Source: Clostridia bacterium | Lineage (GTDB): Bacteria; Bacillota; Clostridia; Oscillospirales; Acutalibacteraceae | Reading direction: 5' to 3' | Length of the DNA: 64,000 nt | Assembly (NCBI GenBank): GCA_017409265.1 | Contig: JAFQSY010000039.1 | Coordinates: forward strand, 124,001-188,000 | Shown here: positions 53,054 to 62,326 of the stretch, piece by piece | Layout: each line of letters begins with the position of its first letter | How positions within the stretch are numbered: the first letter of the stretch is position 1 | Translations under genes and position numbers: made by a program | The notes under the pieces: model-generated | Told to the model about the DNA's origin: nothing | What the model saw: only the letters and a program-made list of their open reading frames with translations | Databases searched by the model: none

Positions 53054-53865
53054 TAAGAGATATTACCATAGGTCAGTATTATCCGGGAAAATCCGTGCTT
53101 CATAACCTTGATCCGAGAGCAAAGCTGATAATAACCTTCTGGCTGATAGTTGTTATTTTCCTTTGTAAAAGCTTCTTTTCGCTCGGTCTTATCGCACTAA
53201 CCGCAGTTGCGGCGGCGGCACTTTCCAAAGTGCCTGCCAAAATGATTCTCAAAAGCCTTAAGCCCATTGTAATCATTCTTATTTTTACTGCGGTGCTCAA
53301 TGTGCTCTATACCGAGGGCGGAAAGGTTTATTTCAGCTTTTGGGAAATTGCCGTTACCGAAAAGGGCGTCAACACGGCAATATTTACCATGATAAGAATA
53401 GTGAGCCTTGTTATCATCAGCTCGCTTCTGACCTACACAACAACTCCCACCATGCTCACCGATGCACTTGAAAGGATTCTTTCACCGCTCAAGTTGTTCA
53501 AAATCAAGGTGCATACTCTTGCAATGATGATGACTCTTGCATTGAGATTTATTCCCACTCTGATTGAGGAAATTGACAGAATAATGAATGCACAGAAGGC
53601 GAGAGGTGCAGACCTTGAAACGGGCGGAATCGTTCAGAGAGCGAAGGCGCTTGTTCCTATATTTATTCCGCTGATGGTTTCATCATTCAGAAGAGCCTAT
53701 GAGCTTGCATTTGCTATGACCTGTCGCTGTTATACGGGCGGAGAGGGCAGAACACGAATGAAGCAGATGAAGCTCGGCGCAAGAGATTTTGTTGCATTCC
53801 TTTTCTGCGCCGCGATTACGGCGGGAGTTATAGTATTAAATCATTTTTTTGAGGCGGTTATCTGA
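53050..53865 (+). CDS. ecfT: ECF transporter transmembrane protein T
   Basis: 271 residues with five or six helices. Coupling helices hold the A-R-G motif QKARGADLE (about 184-192) and a later MTCRCYTGG. GTG start at 53050, with GAGGAGG in the end of ecfA2. No S-component gene is near, so it is the shared (group II) module. Confidence 0.93.
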   Translation: MIRDITIGQYYPGKSVLHNLDPRAKLIITFWLIVVIFLCKSFFSLGLIALTAVAAAALSKVPAKMILKSLKPIVIILIFTAVLNVLYTEGGKVYFSFWEIAVTEKGVNTAIFTMIRIVSLVIISSLLTYTTTPTMLTDALERILSPLKLFKIKVHTLAMMMTLALRFIPTLIEEIDRIMNAQKARGADLETGGIVQRAKALVPIFIPLMVSSFRRAYELAFAMTCRCYTGGEGRTRMKQMKLGARDFVAFLFCAAITAGVIVLNHFFEAVI

Positions 53866-54599
53866 TGCGTAATTTGCTTTTGATAATTTCATTTGACGGC
53901 ACGGCGTATCACGGCTGGCAGGTGCAGGAGAATGCCGTCACCGTTCAGCAGACGGTGCAGGATGCACTCGAGCAAATCTGCTCAAAGAGGGATAATATCG
54001 TCGGTTGTTCAAGAACGGATGCAGGCGTGCATGCAAACACCTATTGCTGTAACGTCAGAACCGAAAGTATGATTGACTGCAAAAGGCTTGTCGGTGCACT
54101 CAATGCCGTTTTACCCAAGGATATTGCGGCCATTGACTGCAAAGAGGTTGATTTTGATTTTCACGCAAGGTATGACTGCAAGTCGAAGGAATACATTTAT
54201 AAAATATGGAACTCGCCAAGCAAAAATCCTTTTTTCTATAACTATTCGCTTCATTATAAATATCCTCTTGATGAAAAGTTCCTTTCGGAGCAGGCAAAGG
54301 CATTTATAGGAACGCATTATTTTGATTCGTTCTGTGCCGCAGGAAGCAGCGTTGAGGATACCGAAAGAACGGTTATGAATGCTGTTGTTGAACGCGACGG
54401 GGATATGGTCATTTTCAGAGTTGAAGCCGACGGATTTCTTTATAACATGGTACGCATAATGGTCGGAACTCTGATTGACATTTCAAGAGGAAAAATTCCG
54501 GCAGATTCAATTGATAAGATTATTTCGGTAAGGGACCGTTCTGCCGCAGGGTATACCGCTCCTGCGCACGGTCTTTACCTTAATAAAATAAATTACTGA
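53865..54599 (+). CDS. truA: tRNA pseudouridine synthase A
   Basis: 244 residues. GCSRTDAGVHA with catalytic Asp52, YDCKSKEYIYKI, FIGTHYFDSFCAAGS, and FLYNMVRIMVGTLI are all TruA motifs. Modifies tRNA positions 38-40. The ATG overlaps the ecfT stop by 1 bp; this ecf-truA link is common in Firmicutes. Confidence 0.95.
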   Translation: MRNLLLIISFDGTAYHGWQVQENAVTVQQTVQDALEQICSKRDNIVGCSRTDAGVHANTYCCNVRTESMIDCKRLVGALNAVLPKDIAAIDCKEVDFDFHARYDCKSKEYIYKIWNSPSKNPFFYNYSLHYKYPLDEKFLSEQAKAFIGTHYFDSFCAAGSSVEDTERTVMNAVVERDGDMVIFRVEADGFLYNMVRIMVGTLIDISRGKIPADSIDKIISVRDRSAAGYTAPAHGLYLNKINY

Positions 54600-54612
54600 T
54601 TTGGAGGTATGT

Positions 54613-55779
54613 ATGGCTGACAAAAAAGTAGTTGACATAAATAAGTTCCGTAATAAAAAGCTTATAAAGAAAATATTTTATGTTTTAAGAATACCTATTG
54701 TTATTCTTGCGGTTATTGCGGCTCTGTTTCTGAGTGCAAGGCTTCTCGGCAATGTAGCCGTTTCGAATGTAACCGATGCAATAAGGCAGACGGGCAATAT
54801 TTTCAGTAGGGGTGAGGGATATCCATGTTCGGCGGATATTTCAAAATTCAGAAAACTGACCGCCATAGGCAGCAACCCATTCATTATCTATGACGATTCA
54901 AGTATTATTCTTAATTCTTCAGCAGATGAAGTTTTCAGCATGCCTTTGAGCTATGCGGATTCAAAGGTTAAGACCAATAACGGCAGAGCTTTGATTTACA
55001 GCAACTCATCAAATGAGGTTGTGCTTCAGAGCAAAACCGAAAAGCTCGGCACAATTACCGAGGACGGCGCAGTTGTTGCGGCGGCGCTTTCAAAGAACGG
55101 ATACATAGCAACGTCCTATGCTTCCGAGGAAAATCAAAGTGTGCTTTCGGTTTATAACAGCAGATTCAAAAAAATATTTCAATGGAACTGTTCACAGGAG
55201 AGAATTGCTGATATTTCGCTTTCTTCTAACGGGAAGAAGCTTGCTGTTGCAGCGGTCGGAGCCGAAAATGCAGAGATTTACACAAGGCTGATTGTTTTTG
55301 ATATTGATTCGTCGGAGCCGCTGGCGGATGTTAAATACAGCGGAACTCTTCTTCTGAAGGTGGTTTATACGTCATCAAACAAGATTATTGCCGCGGGCGA
55401 TAACAGAACTGTTGTTATAAGCAGCAGAGGAGAGGCGGTTGATGAACTTATTTATTCAGAGGACAGCATTCTTGCCGTATGTGCCGATGACAGCGGAAAT
55501 ACCGTTATATGGTATGAGGAGTTCGGCGGCTCAAAAACGGGTATGGTAAGATATTCAAGCCGAGGCAAAAAGACCTGCACAGTTACTCTTGACGGTATTC
55601 CCGATTGCGTTGCTTCTTACGGCGGAAAGATTGCCGTAGCAAATGCAAATAAAATAACTCTTTATTCTTCAAACGGAAAAGAAACAAGAACCGTTGAAAC
55701 CGAAAACTCCGTTTCGGAGCTTATTTGCTGTTCGGGCGGAATATTTGCTGTTGAAAACGGTGCAGTTTGCAAATATTGA
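54613..55779 (+). CDS. DUF5711-like membrane protein with a beta-propeller-like exterior
   Basis: 388 residues. A short cytoplasmic basic start (DINKFRNKKLIKK), one membrane helix (about 22-42), then about 330 residues with repeated beta strands, such as NPFIIYDDSSIILN and ISLSSNGKKLAVAAVG, suggesting a WD40-like propeller. ATG 54613 is set by GGAGG 5 nt upstream; the TTG at 54601 is at the SD itself. Family is conserved in Clostridia but of unknown role. Ends 45 bp before cvpA; a promoter overlaps its stop. Confidence 0.75.
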   Translation: MADKKVVDINKFRNKKLIKKIFYVLRIPIVILAVIAALFLSARLLGNVAVSNVTDAIRQTGNIFSRGEGYPCSADISKFRKLTAIGSNPFIIYDDSSIILNSSADEVFSMPLSYADSKVKTNNGRALIYSNSSNEVVLQSKTEKLGTITEDGAVVAAALSKNGYIATSYASEENQSVLSVYNSRFKKIFQWNCSQERIADISLSSNGKKLAVAAVGAENAEIYTRLIVFDIDSSEPLADVKYSGTLLLKVVYTSSNKIIAAGDNRTVVISSRGEAVDELIYSEDSILAVCADDSGNTVIWYEEFGGSKTGMVRYSSRGKKTCTVTLDGIPDCVASYGGKIAVANANKITLYSSNGKETRTVETENSVSELICCSGGIFAVENGAVCKY

Positions 55780-55804
55780 CACAATTAAACGATTGGAGTA
55801 AAAT
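55776..55804 (+). promoter_or_regulatory. Promoter of cvpA-pgsA-clpE
   Basis: -35 TTGACA (55776-55781, overlapping the DUF5711 stop), 17-bp spacer, -10 TAAAAT (55799-55804). Confidence 0.75.
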
Positions 55805-55824
55805 CGAACAAAGGAGGCGTGTGA

Positions 55825-56502
55825 ATGAATAATATATCTTTAATGATTGATGTAATTCTGGTTTTGATTCTGGTTTCATGTGTGTTTGACGGAAGAAGGA
55901 AGGGCTTTGTAAAAATGGTTCTTTCGATTGCGGCAACAATAGTCAGCATTTTAATTGCGTATGAATATTCTGTGCCCGTTGCAGAATGGGCAAATGAAGC
56001 GTTTGTGCATGAAGCAACTGTAAATACAATCGCTGAAATGATTACATCTCATTTGAATGGCGGCACACAGGCTGTAATTAACGCAATTCCCGAATACATA
56101 ATTGATGCGGCAGAAACGGGCGGCGTATCCGTTTCATCTGTTATTTCCGATATCGGTTCATCTGTTGATGCTGTTCAGGCAGCAGAGCAGATTTACAGCG
56201 GAATTTATAATGTGATCATTGAAACCCTTTTATCTGCAGCAGCATTTTTTGTTGTATATGCTGTTTGTAATTTCATTCTTTCGTTTGGTGTTTCGGCAAT
56301 CAACAGATTTTTCAGGCTGCCTGTTCTTAAAGGTCTCAACAAGCTTCTCGGCGGTGTGCTTGGGGGAGTCAAGGGTGTTATTGTCATAACAGTTGTCAGT
56401 TTGACGCTTGTTGTTGCAGGTGACCTTTTCCCCGATGCTGTCGGTGTGGTGGTAAAAGAATCAAATATTCCGCAGATAGTGGCGGATATAATAATAAAGT
56501 AA
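55825..56502 (+). CDS. CvpA-family membrane protein
   Basis: 225 residues with four hydrophobic helices. DGRRKGFVKMVLSIAATIVS is the CvpA N-terminal motif; GLNKLLGGVLGGVKGVIVI closes the domain. Family is named for colicin V production but its function is unclear. Strong AAAGGAGG. Its stop precedes pgsA by 16 bp. Confidence 0.85.
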   Translation: MNNISLMIDVILVLILVSCVFDGRRKGFVKMVLSIAATIVSILIAYEYSVPVAEWANEAFVHEATVNTIAEMITSHLNGGTQAVINAIPEYIIDAAETGGVSVSSVISDIGSSVDAVQAAEQIYSGIYNVIIETLLSAAAFFVVYAVCNFILSFGVSAINRFFRLPVLKGLNKLLGGVLGGVKGVIVITVVSLTLVVAGDLFPDAVGVVVKESNIPQIVADIIIK

Positions 56503-56518
56503 TTAATAGGAGGATATT

Positions 56519-57145
56519 ATGAAAGCAATTTTAAAAGAATACTTTACGGGATGTTTAACAATTCCCAATCTTCTCTCGGTAATCAGAATCGCACTTATTC
56601 CCGTTTTTGCCGTTCTTTTCAACAACGGTGATTACGGTTGGGCGGTGCTTGTACTTGCTCTTTCGGGCTCAACAGACTTTTTTGACGGCAAGATTGCAAG
56701 AAAGTTCAACCAGATAAGTGCGCTCGGCAAGCTTCTTGATCCCATCGCAGACAAGCTCACACAGATTACAATTGCAATCGTTTTCTACATGACCTTCAGC
56801 AACAGCAGCGATGAAACCGTAAAAACATTCAGCTGGATTTTCCTTGTGTTCCTTATCAAAGAAGCTGTAATGGTAGTCGGCGGCGCAATAATGATTATGT
56901 TCGGCCTTAAGCCCGTAGCTGCAGAGATGCCGGGTAAGGTTGCAACCTTTGCGTTCTATGTTATCATGTGTGCAATTCTTGCTTTTGGTCCCGATGTGGG
57001 TATCCTCGGCAATGTTTTCACACTTAACGCAACTCTTATGCTTATTCTCGTTGCAATCAGCCTGGTTCTTACACTTATTGCATTCTTCAGCTATGTTCCC
57101 GGTGTTATCAGTCAGATTAAAGAAAAAAAAGCAAACAGCAAATAA
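56519..57145 (+). CDS. pgsA: CDP-diacylglycerol-glycerol-3-phosphate phosphatidyltransferase
   Basis: 208 residues with about four to six helices. The CDP-alcohol phosphotransferase motif D-G-x2-A-R-x8-G-x3-D-x3-D is complete: DFFDGKIARKF, then LGKLLDPIADKL. Makes phosphatidylglycerophosphate for the membrane. TAGGAGG ribosome site. Precedes clpE by 20 bp. Confidence 0.93.
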   Translation: MKAILKEYFTGCLTIPNLLSVIRIALIPVFAVLFNNGDYGWAVLVLALSGSTDFFDGKIARKFNQISALGKLLDPIADKLTQITIAIVFYMTFSNSSDETVKTFSWIFLVFLIKEAVMVVGGAIMIMFGLKPVAAEMPGKVATFAFYVIMCAILAFGPDVGILGNVFTLNATLMLILVAISLVLTLIAFFSYVPGVISQIKEKKANSK

Positions 57146-57165
57146 TTTAAAAGGACAATTTATCA

Positions 57166-59454
57166 ATGAAACAAGTTTTATGTGCAAAATGCAAAAAACG
57201 CCCCGCAATGTTTTTTATAACGAAGGTTGAGGGTGATAAAACCTCGCAGGAGGGGCTTTGCATCAAATGCGCCATGGAAATGAATATCGGTCCCGTAAAG
57301 CAGATAATGCAGAGCATGGGCATCTCCGAGGATGAGCTTGAGGATGTCAGCGAGCAGTTTGAAGCGATGTTCGGCGAGGACGGAGGCTTTGAGCCCGGCG
57401 GCGCAGGAACAATGCCGTTTCTTCAGAATCTCGGTGCGATGAGCAATCCTGCCGAAAACGAGGAACGCACCTCTTCCGACAACTCCAAGGAAACGGAAGA
57501 GAAAAAGAAAAAATGGGGAAACAGAAAGCCCAAGGAAGAAAAAAAACGCAAATATTTGAGTCAGTTCTGCACCGACCTTACAGCAAAGGCACAGTCGGGC
57601 AATGTTGACCGCATAATCGGCAGAGAAAACGAGATTTACAGAGCAATTCAGATTCTTTGCAGAAGAACAAAGAACAATCCCTGCTTTATCGGTGAACCGG
57701 GTGTCGGTAAAACCGCAATTGCAGAAGGTCTTGCTCTCAAAATTTCAGCAGGTGATGTTCCCGCAAAGCTTAAGGATAAAGAGATTCATATGCTTGACCT
57801 TGCGGCTCTTGTTGCAGGCACACAGTTCAGAGGTCAGTTCGAGAGCAGAATCAAGGGCCTTGTTGAAGAGGTTCGCAGTGAGGGCAATATTATCCTCTTT
57901 ATCGACGAGGTACACTCTCTTGTCGGTACAGGTGATGCCGAAGGCTCGATGAATGCAGCAAACATTCTCAAGCCCTCACTTTCAAGAGGCGAAATTCAGA
58001 TTATCGGTGCAACAACCTTTACCGAATACAGAAAGTATATTGAAAAGGATGCGGCGCTTGAGCGCAGACTTCAGCCAATCAGAGTTGAAGAGCCCTCAAT
58101 TGAACAGACAGTTGAAATGCTCAAGGGCGTCAAGGATTACTATGAGGATTTCCACAGAGTCCGAGTAACAGACACTCTTATCGAAAAAGCTGTTAATCTT
58201 TCGGAAAGATATATCAATGACAGATTTTTACCCGATAAGGCGATAGACCTGCTTGATGAAGCATGTACCTGCGCAAATCTGCGAAATGTCAATATCAGCA
58301 ACCATGAGATTGCCTGCGGCGAGCTTGAAGAGCTTAAAGCAAGAGAAACGGAGCTTACCGAAGCAACTGATGTTGACTATGAAGAGATTGGCAGAATCAA
58401 ATCGGAAATCATTCAGAAAGAGATTGAGGTTAAGGAGCTTGAGGCTCTTGCGGCTGATAACAATGTAACAGAGGATGACCTTGCAAGAGTTATTCAGCTC
58501 TGGACAGGCATTCCCGCAAGCAAGGTTATTGAAAGCGACCTTCGCCGACTTGCGAGCCTTGAAGATAATCTCAAGGCAGGTATTATCGGTCAGGATGAGG
58601 CGATTTCACTTGTCAGCGCTGCTGTCAGAAGAGGCAGAGTGCAGATAAGCCCCAGACGCCGACCTGCATCGTTTATTTTTGTAGGTCCCACAGGTGTCGG
58701 TAAAACAGAGCTTGTAAAACTTCTGGCGAAAGAACTTTTTGAAACCCCCGAAACACTTATCAGACTCGACATGAGTGAGTTTATGGAGAAACATTCCGTT
58801 TCAAGAATCATCGGTTCGCCTCCGGGATATGTAGGCTATGATGAGGCAGGTCAGCTCACCGAAAAGGTGCGCCGTAAGCCTTATTCGGTAGTACTTTTTG
58901 ATGAAATTGAAAAAGCGCATCCCGATGTTATGAATATCCTGCTTCAGATTCTCGATGAGGGCAGAATTACCGATGCACAGGGCAGAAATGTCAGCTTTGA
59001 GAATACGGTTATTGTTATGACTTCAAATGCAGGCAGCAACAGGGGCTCGGGTGCTCTCGGTTTTGCGAAAACAAAGAATGAAGCATCAAGAGAAAGAGCT
59101 ATGAAGGCTCTCAATGAATTTCTTCGCCCAGAATTTATAGGCAGAGTTGATGAGGTTGTTGTGTTTAATGACCTTACGCAGGAGGATTATGAGCGCATAG
59201 CCGCTCTTATGCTCGGCGAGCTTGTTGACCCGCTTAAGGATAAGGGAATCACATTTAAATGGGATGATGCTGCAGTCAGCACCATTGCCCGTCTTTCCGT
59301 TGACGGACCAAGGGGTGCAAGAGATTTGCGCAACACCATAAGAAGAAACGTTGAGGACGTAATAACCGAAAAAATTGTTCACAGCGCAGATAAGCCCGTT
59401 AAAGCGGTAAATCTCACCGCAGACGGAGATAAGATAATTTGCAATTTTGAATAA
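57166..59454 (+). CDS. clpE: ClpE-like AAA+ ATPase with N-terminal zinc finger
   Basis: 762 residues. N-terminal four-cysteine zinc finger: CAKC at 6-9 and CIKC at 32-35. An acidic/basic low-complexity linker (about 65-128) follows. AAA-1 has Walker A 173-180 and FIDEVHSL; a ClpC-like middle domain spans about 370-430; AAA-2 has Walker A 504-511 and FDEIEK. LGF (628-630) is the ClpP-contact loop. The Clp repeat domain of ClpC is missing, as in ClpE. Unfolds substrates for ClpP, likely under stress. No CtsR, McsA, McsB or CIRCE in sight. Confidence 0.9.
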   Translation: MKQVLCAKCKKRPAMFFITKVEGDKTSQEGLCIKCAMEMNIGPVKQIMQSMGISEDELEDVSEQFEAMFGEDGGFEPGGAGTMPFLQNLGAMSNPAENEERTSSDNSKETEEKKKKWGNRKPKEEKKRKYLSQFCTDLTAKAQSGNVDRIIGRENEIYRAIQILCRRTKNNPCFIGEPGVGKTAIAEGLALKISAGDVPAKLKDKEIHMLDLAALVAGTQFRGQFESRIKGLVEEVRSEGNIILFIDEVHSLVGTGDAEGSMNAANILKPSLSRGEIQIIGATTFTEYRKYIEKDAALERRLQPIRVEEPSIEQTVEMLKGVKDYYEDFHRVRVTDTLIEKAVNLSERYINDRFLPDKAIDLLDEACTCANLRNVNISNHEIACGELEELKARETELTEATDVDYEEIGRIKSEIIQKEIEVKELEALAADNNVTEDDLARVIQLWTGIPASKVIESDLRRLASLEDNLKAGIIGQDEAISLVSAAVRRGRVQISPRRRPASFIFVGPTGVGKTELVKLLAKELFETPETLIRLDMSEFMEKHSVSRIIGSPPGYVGYDEAGQLTEKVRRKPYSVVLFDEIEKAHPDVMNILLQILDEGRITDAQGRNVSFENTVIVMTSNAGSNRGSGALGFAKTKNEASRERAMKALNEFLRPEFIGRVDEVVVFNDLTQEDYERIAALMLGELVDPLKDKGITFKWDDAAVSTIARLSVDGPRGARDLRNTIRRNVEDVITEKIVHSADKPVKAVNLTADGDKIICNFE

Positions 59455-59458
59455 AAAA

Positions 59459-59496
59459 GCCCAAGGCAGCACCTATCCACGGGTGCTGCCTTGGTT
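59459..59496. terminator. Bidirectional terminator between clpE and femAB
   Basis: 13-bp perfect stem CCAAGGCAGCACC / GGTGCTGCCTTGG with an 8-nt loop. A6 on the left gives a good U tract for the minus strand; the plus side has only TTTA. Confidence 0.8.
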
Positions 59497-59549
59497 TATG
59501 GAGGATTTTGAGCGGCAAAGATAAAAATCTTGCCGAGGAGATTACAAAA

Positions 59550-60599
59550 TTATTTCTTGTTTATGATTTTTGCTCTGATGCCTCTGGTGGATTTTGCAAG
59601 TTTCTGGGCTGCATTGACTGCAATAAAGCCTACTTTATCGATGATAAGGTCTGCTTCGCCCATAAGCTCCATATAGTCATTGCAGAAGCCTTTTTTGAAT
59701 TTAAAAATGCCGTGAAGAGGGTTACTTTCATCTGGATATCCGCCTCTGAAATCATAATATTTGCAGCCTCTTTCAATTGCCCATTTGATCATTTCCCATT
59801 GTACGAGATAGTTGGGCATGACATTGCGGTATTCGTTTGAGCTGGCGCCGTAAACATACCATTCCTTGTCGCCGCAGACAACGTTGAGTGCGCCTGCGAT
59901 GGTCTTGCCTTCATATTTTGCAAGGTAAATTCTTGCATCGTCACCGAAAGCATCCATAATTCTTTTGAAGTAAGATGTGTCACGGGTCGCAAAGTTATCT
60001 CTTTCGCCCGTTACAAGCATAAGGTCATGAAATTCCTCGCATGCCTCTGCGCCTTTGATTTCAATTGTTACGCCTTTTCTTGCGGCAAGACGTGTGTTAT
60101 AGCGTGTTTTGGGGTGGAAGGAAGCCATAACCTTTTCTTCGGTTTTGCCGCCAACGTCAAGGCGGAAGATATATCTTGCCTGAATGGTGTCAAACCCTGC
60201 GCCGTGGTCTTTGAAAGTGAAACCGATATCCTTGAGAAGTGAAATGTATTCGGAATTTGATGCAAGAGTGTCGGTGTCTATTTTAAATGTATACGCTTTA
60301 TTTTTAATGCCGTACTCCTTGACGGCGGTGAGAAGCTCTTTTACGGTTTCCTTATCGTTAAGGTCGCAGACGGGTCCTCTTGGGGCATACATCATTTTAA
60401 ACGGGGTCATCGGTATCTGGCGGAGCAGAACCCCACAGGCGCCCTTTATATTCCCGTTTGTATCGCGGCTGATAAAGCCTCTCCATTCCCATTCTTTCTT
60501 GACATTTCCCCATGCCGAGGTCTGCATCATATGTCCTTTCGGGTGAGAGCGTACAAAGCTGTCAAATTCCTGCGCATTTTCAATTCTTACTGTTTCCAT
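59550..60599 (-). CDS. FemAB-like peptidoglycan bridge aminoacyltransferase
   Basis: 349 residues, twin GNAT-like FemX fold. HPKGHMMQTSAWGNVKKEWEW (about 19-39), MYAPRGPVCD, and a C-terminal YDFRGGYPDESNPLHGIFKFKKGF are family motifs; the aminoacyl-tRNA donor and lipid-II acceptor are known from the family. ATG 60599 is chosen from AAAGGAGA 4 nt upstream; a longer reading from 60692 would overlap the cca gene further. It overlaps cca by 20 bp and is its operon partner. Confidence 0.88.
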   Translation of the reverse strand: METVRIENAQEFDSFVRSHPKGHMMQTSAWGNVKKEWEWRGFISRDTNGNIKGACGVLLRQIPMTPFKMMYAPRGPVCDLNDKETVKELLTAVKEYGIKNKAYTFKIDTDTLASNSEYISLLKDIGFTFKDHGAGFDTIQARYIFRLDVGGKTEEKVMASFHPKTRYNTRLAARKGVTIEIKGAEACEEFHDLMLVTGERDNFATRDTSYFKRIMDAFGDDARIYLAKYEGKTIAGALNVVCGDKEWYVYGASSNEYRNVMPNYLVQWEMIKWAIERGCKYYDFRGGYPDESNPLHGIFKFKKGFCNDYMELMGEADLIIDKVGFIAVNAAQKLAKSTRGIRAKIINKK

Positions 60600-61953
60600 A
60601 GCTTCTCCTTTCCTGCGGCTGTATGAGCTGCACGGCTCTTTCTGAAAGAGCCTCTTTTGTATTTTTTGTTTTATCTTCCATAACTTCCTCAAGAAGTGTT
60701 TCGAGCATTCTGCCCATCTCGGGCGACGGTTTTACTCCGAGAGTTTCAAGCTCTTTGCCGCCTATTGCGAGGTCGCTGATTTTAAAGCAGGCGGCTTCAT
60801 TTTTTGTTTCTTCAAAGGTTTTAAATCCGATTTCATTGGACTGCAGGCTCTCTTCAATAAATTTCGGGTTCTGCGCCGAGACATCAGCCGCACGGACTTT
60901 GAAAAGCTCCTCAACGGTATCAAGACCGAGTTTGCCTATATATTTTCTGAAAGTCTTTTTGTTTATCTTATCAGGAAGAAAATCGTGATACTCAACTAAA
61001 TTGCAAACATGATTTCTGAATGCGTTTGATGTTTTGAAACGCAGCATAATACTATCTGCAATTTTTCTGCTGGTTTTGGCATGCGAATAAAAGTGGTCTA
61101 TGCCATTTTCATCGGTTGTTTTGCAATGCGGCTTTCCCGAATCGTGCAGGAGCATCGCAAAGCGCAGCCCGGGGTCAGATTCAACGCTTTCAACGGCCTT
61201 TATTGTGTGCCCCCATACATCAAAAATATGTCTTTCGTGATTCTGTGAGCAGTTTTTCATCGGCTTAAGTTCGGGGAGAACATAAAAAATAACATCCTCA
61301 TATTCCCGAAGTATTCTGCCTGCATCTTTTCCGCAGAGAAGTTTTGAAAGCTCAACGAATATACGCTCAACAGAAATATTTTCGAGCAGTTTATAGTTTC
61401 TATGAATGCTTTTGGCTGTTTCGGGGTTGATTTCAAAACCGAGAACAGACGAAAACCGAAGTGCACGCAAAATTCTCAACGCATCTTCATTAAAGCGTCT
61501 GTCTGCATCGCCGACACATCGAATAAGCTTTCTTTTGATATCCTCTTGCCCGCCAAACGGGTCTGCAAAGCCTTTTTTTGGTGAATATGCAATTGCATTA
61601 ACCGTGAAATCACGCCTTGCAAGGTCATCTTCAATACGGTCTGTGAAATCTACGCTGTCAGGATGACGGTTGTCGGAATAGCCGTGTTCAATGCGGAAGG
61701 TTGTTATTTCAAGGCTCATTGAGTCTATGATGACCGTCACCGTGCCGTGCTTGAGCCCTGTTTCGACCGTTCTGAAATTTTTGAATGCATCGAGAGTTTC
61801 GCTCGGCTTTGCGCTTGTTGTTATATCCCAATCGCTGGCGGTCTTTCCCATGAGCGCATCACGCACCGCACCGCCGACAACATACGCCAAGTGTCCCCGT
61901 TCGGAAAGAATTTCAATTGCTCTATTGACTTGATGCGGAATATTTATTACCAT
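60580..61953 (-). CDS. cca: CCA tRNA nucleotidyltransferase with HD domain
   Basis: 457 residues. Class II nucleotidyltransferase: VVGGAVRDALMGK (about 25-37), SDWDITTSA with two Asp for metal, RRDFTVNAIAY, and DADRRFNEDALRILRALRF for the primer/ATP site. A later HD phosphohydrolase has HIFDVWGHT and LLHDSGKP. Adds or repairs the tRNA CCA end. ATG 61953 has only a GGTAATG upstream; earlier codons (from 62028) overlap the divergent ArsC-like gene and are unlikely. Confidence 0.9.
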   Translation of the reverse strand: MVINIPHQVNRAIEILSERGHLAYVVGGAVRDALMGKTASDWDITTSAKPSETLDAFKNFRTVETGLKHGTVTVIIDSMSLEITTFRIEHGYSDNRHPDSVDFTDRIEDDLARRDFTVNAIAYSPKKGFADPFGGQEDIKRKLIRCVGDADRRFNEDALRILRALRFSSVLGFEINPETAKSIHRNYKLLENISVERIFVELSKLLCGKDAGRILREYEDVIFYVLPELKPMKNCSQNHERHIFDVWGHTIKAVESVESDPGLRFAMLLHDSGKPHCKTTDENGIDHFYSHAKTSRKIADSIMLRFKTSNAFRNHVCNLVEYHDFLPDKINKKTFRKYIGKLGLDTVEELFKVRAADVSAQNPKFIEESLQSNEIGFKTFEETKNEAACFKISDLAIGGKELETLGVKPSPEMGRMLETLLEEVMEDKTKNTKEALSERAVQLIQPQERRSYGNSKN

Positions 61954-61984
61954 AATATCATTACCATTTATCGGAGGATTTTTT

Positions 61985-62326
61985 ATGAATATACAGATTT
62001 TCGGTACAAACAAATGCTTTGATACCAAAAAAGCTCAGAGATATTTCAAAGAGAGGGGAATTAAGTTTCAGTTCGTAGACCTCACACAAAAGAACTTCAG
62101 CAAGGGCGAATATCAGAGTGTTAAAGCTGCTGTCGGCTCAATGGAAGCTCTTATTGACGAAAAATCAAAGGCTTATGAGAAGCATTTCATCAAGTATCTT
62201 GCAAGCAAAGAGGCTGTCGAGGAAAAGCTTCTTGAGCACGGTGAGCTTTTTAAAACGCCGATAGTCCGCAACGGTAAAAAGGCAACTGTCGGCTATTGTC
62301 CCGAAATTTGGAAGGAATGGGATTAA
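61985..62326 (+). CDS. ArsC/Spx-family protein
   Basis: 113 residues, thioredoxin-like. FGTNKCFDTKKAQRYFKERGI has one Cys (Cys11) in place of the CXXC; FKTPIVRNGKKATVGYCPEIWKEW is the typical end. Arsenate reductase ArsC has Cys at this site with more distant residues, and Spx has CXXC, so this is a third subtype of uncertain activity. GGAGG ribosome site. Convergent 4-bp overlap with the GH29 gene. Confidence 0.82.
   Translation: MNIQIFGTNKCFDTKKAQRYFKERGIKFQFVDLTQKNFSKGEYQSVKAAVGSMEALIDEKSKAYEKHFIKYLASKEAVEEKLLEHGELFKTPIVRNGKKATVGYCPEIWKEWD

Noticed and set aside
59508-59840. 110-codon plus ORF downstream of clpE
   Set aside because: Antisense to the femAB-like gene and starts in a terminator region.
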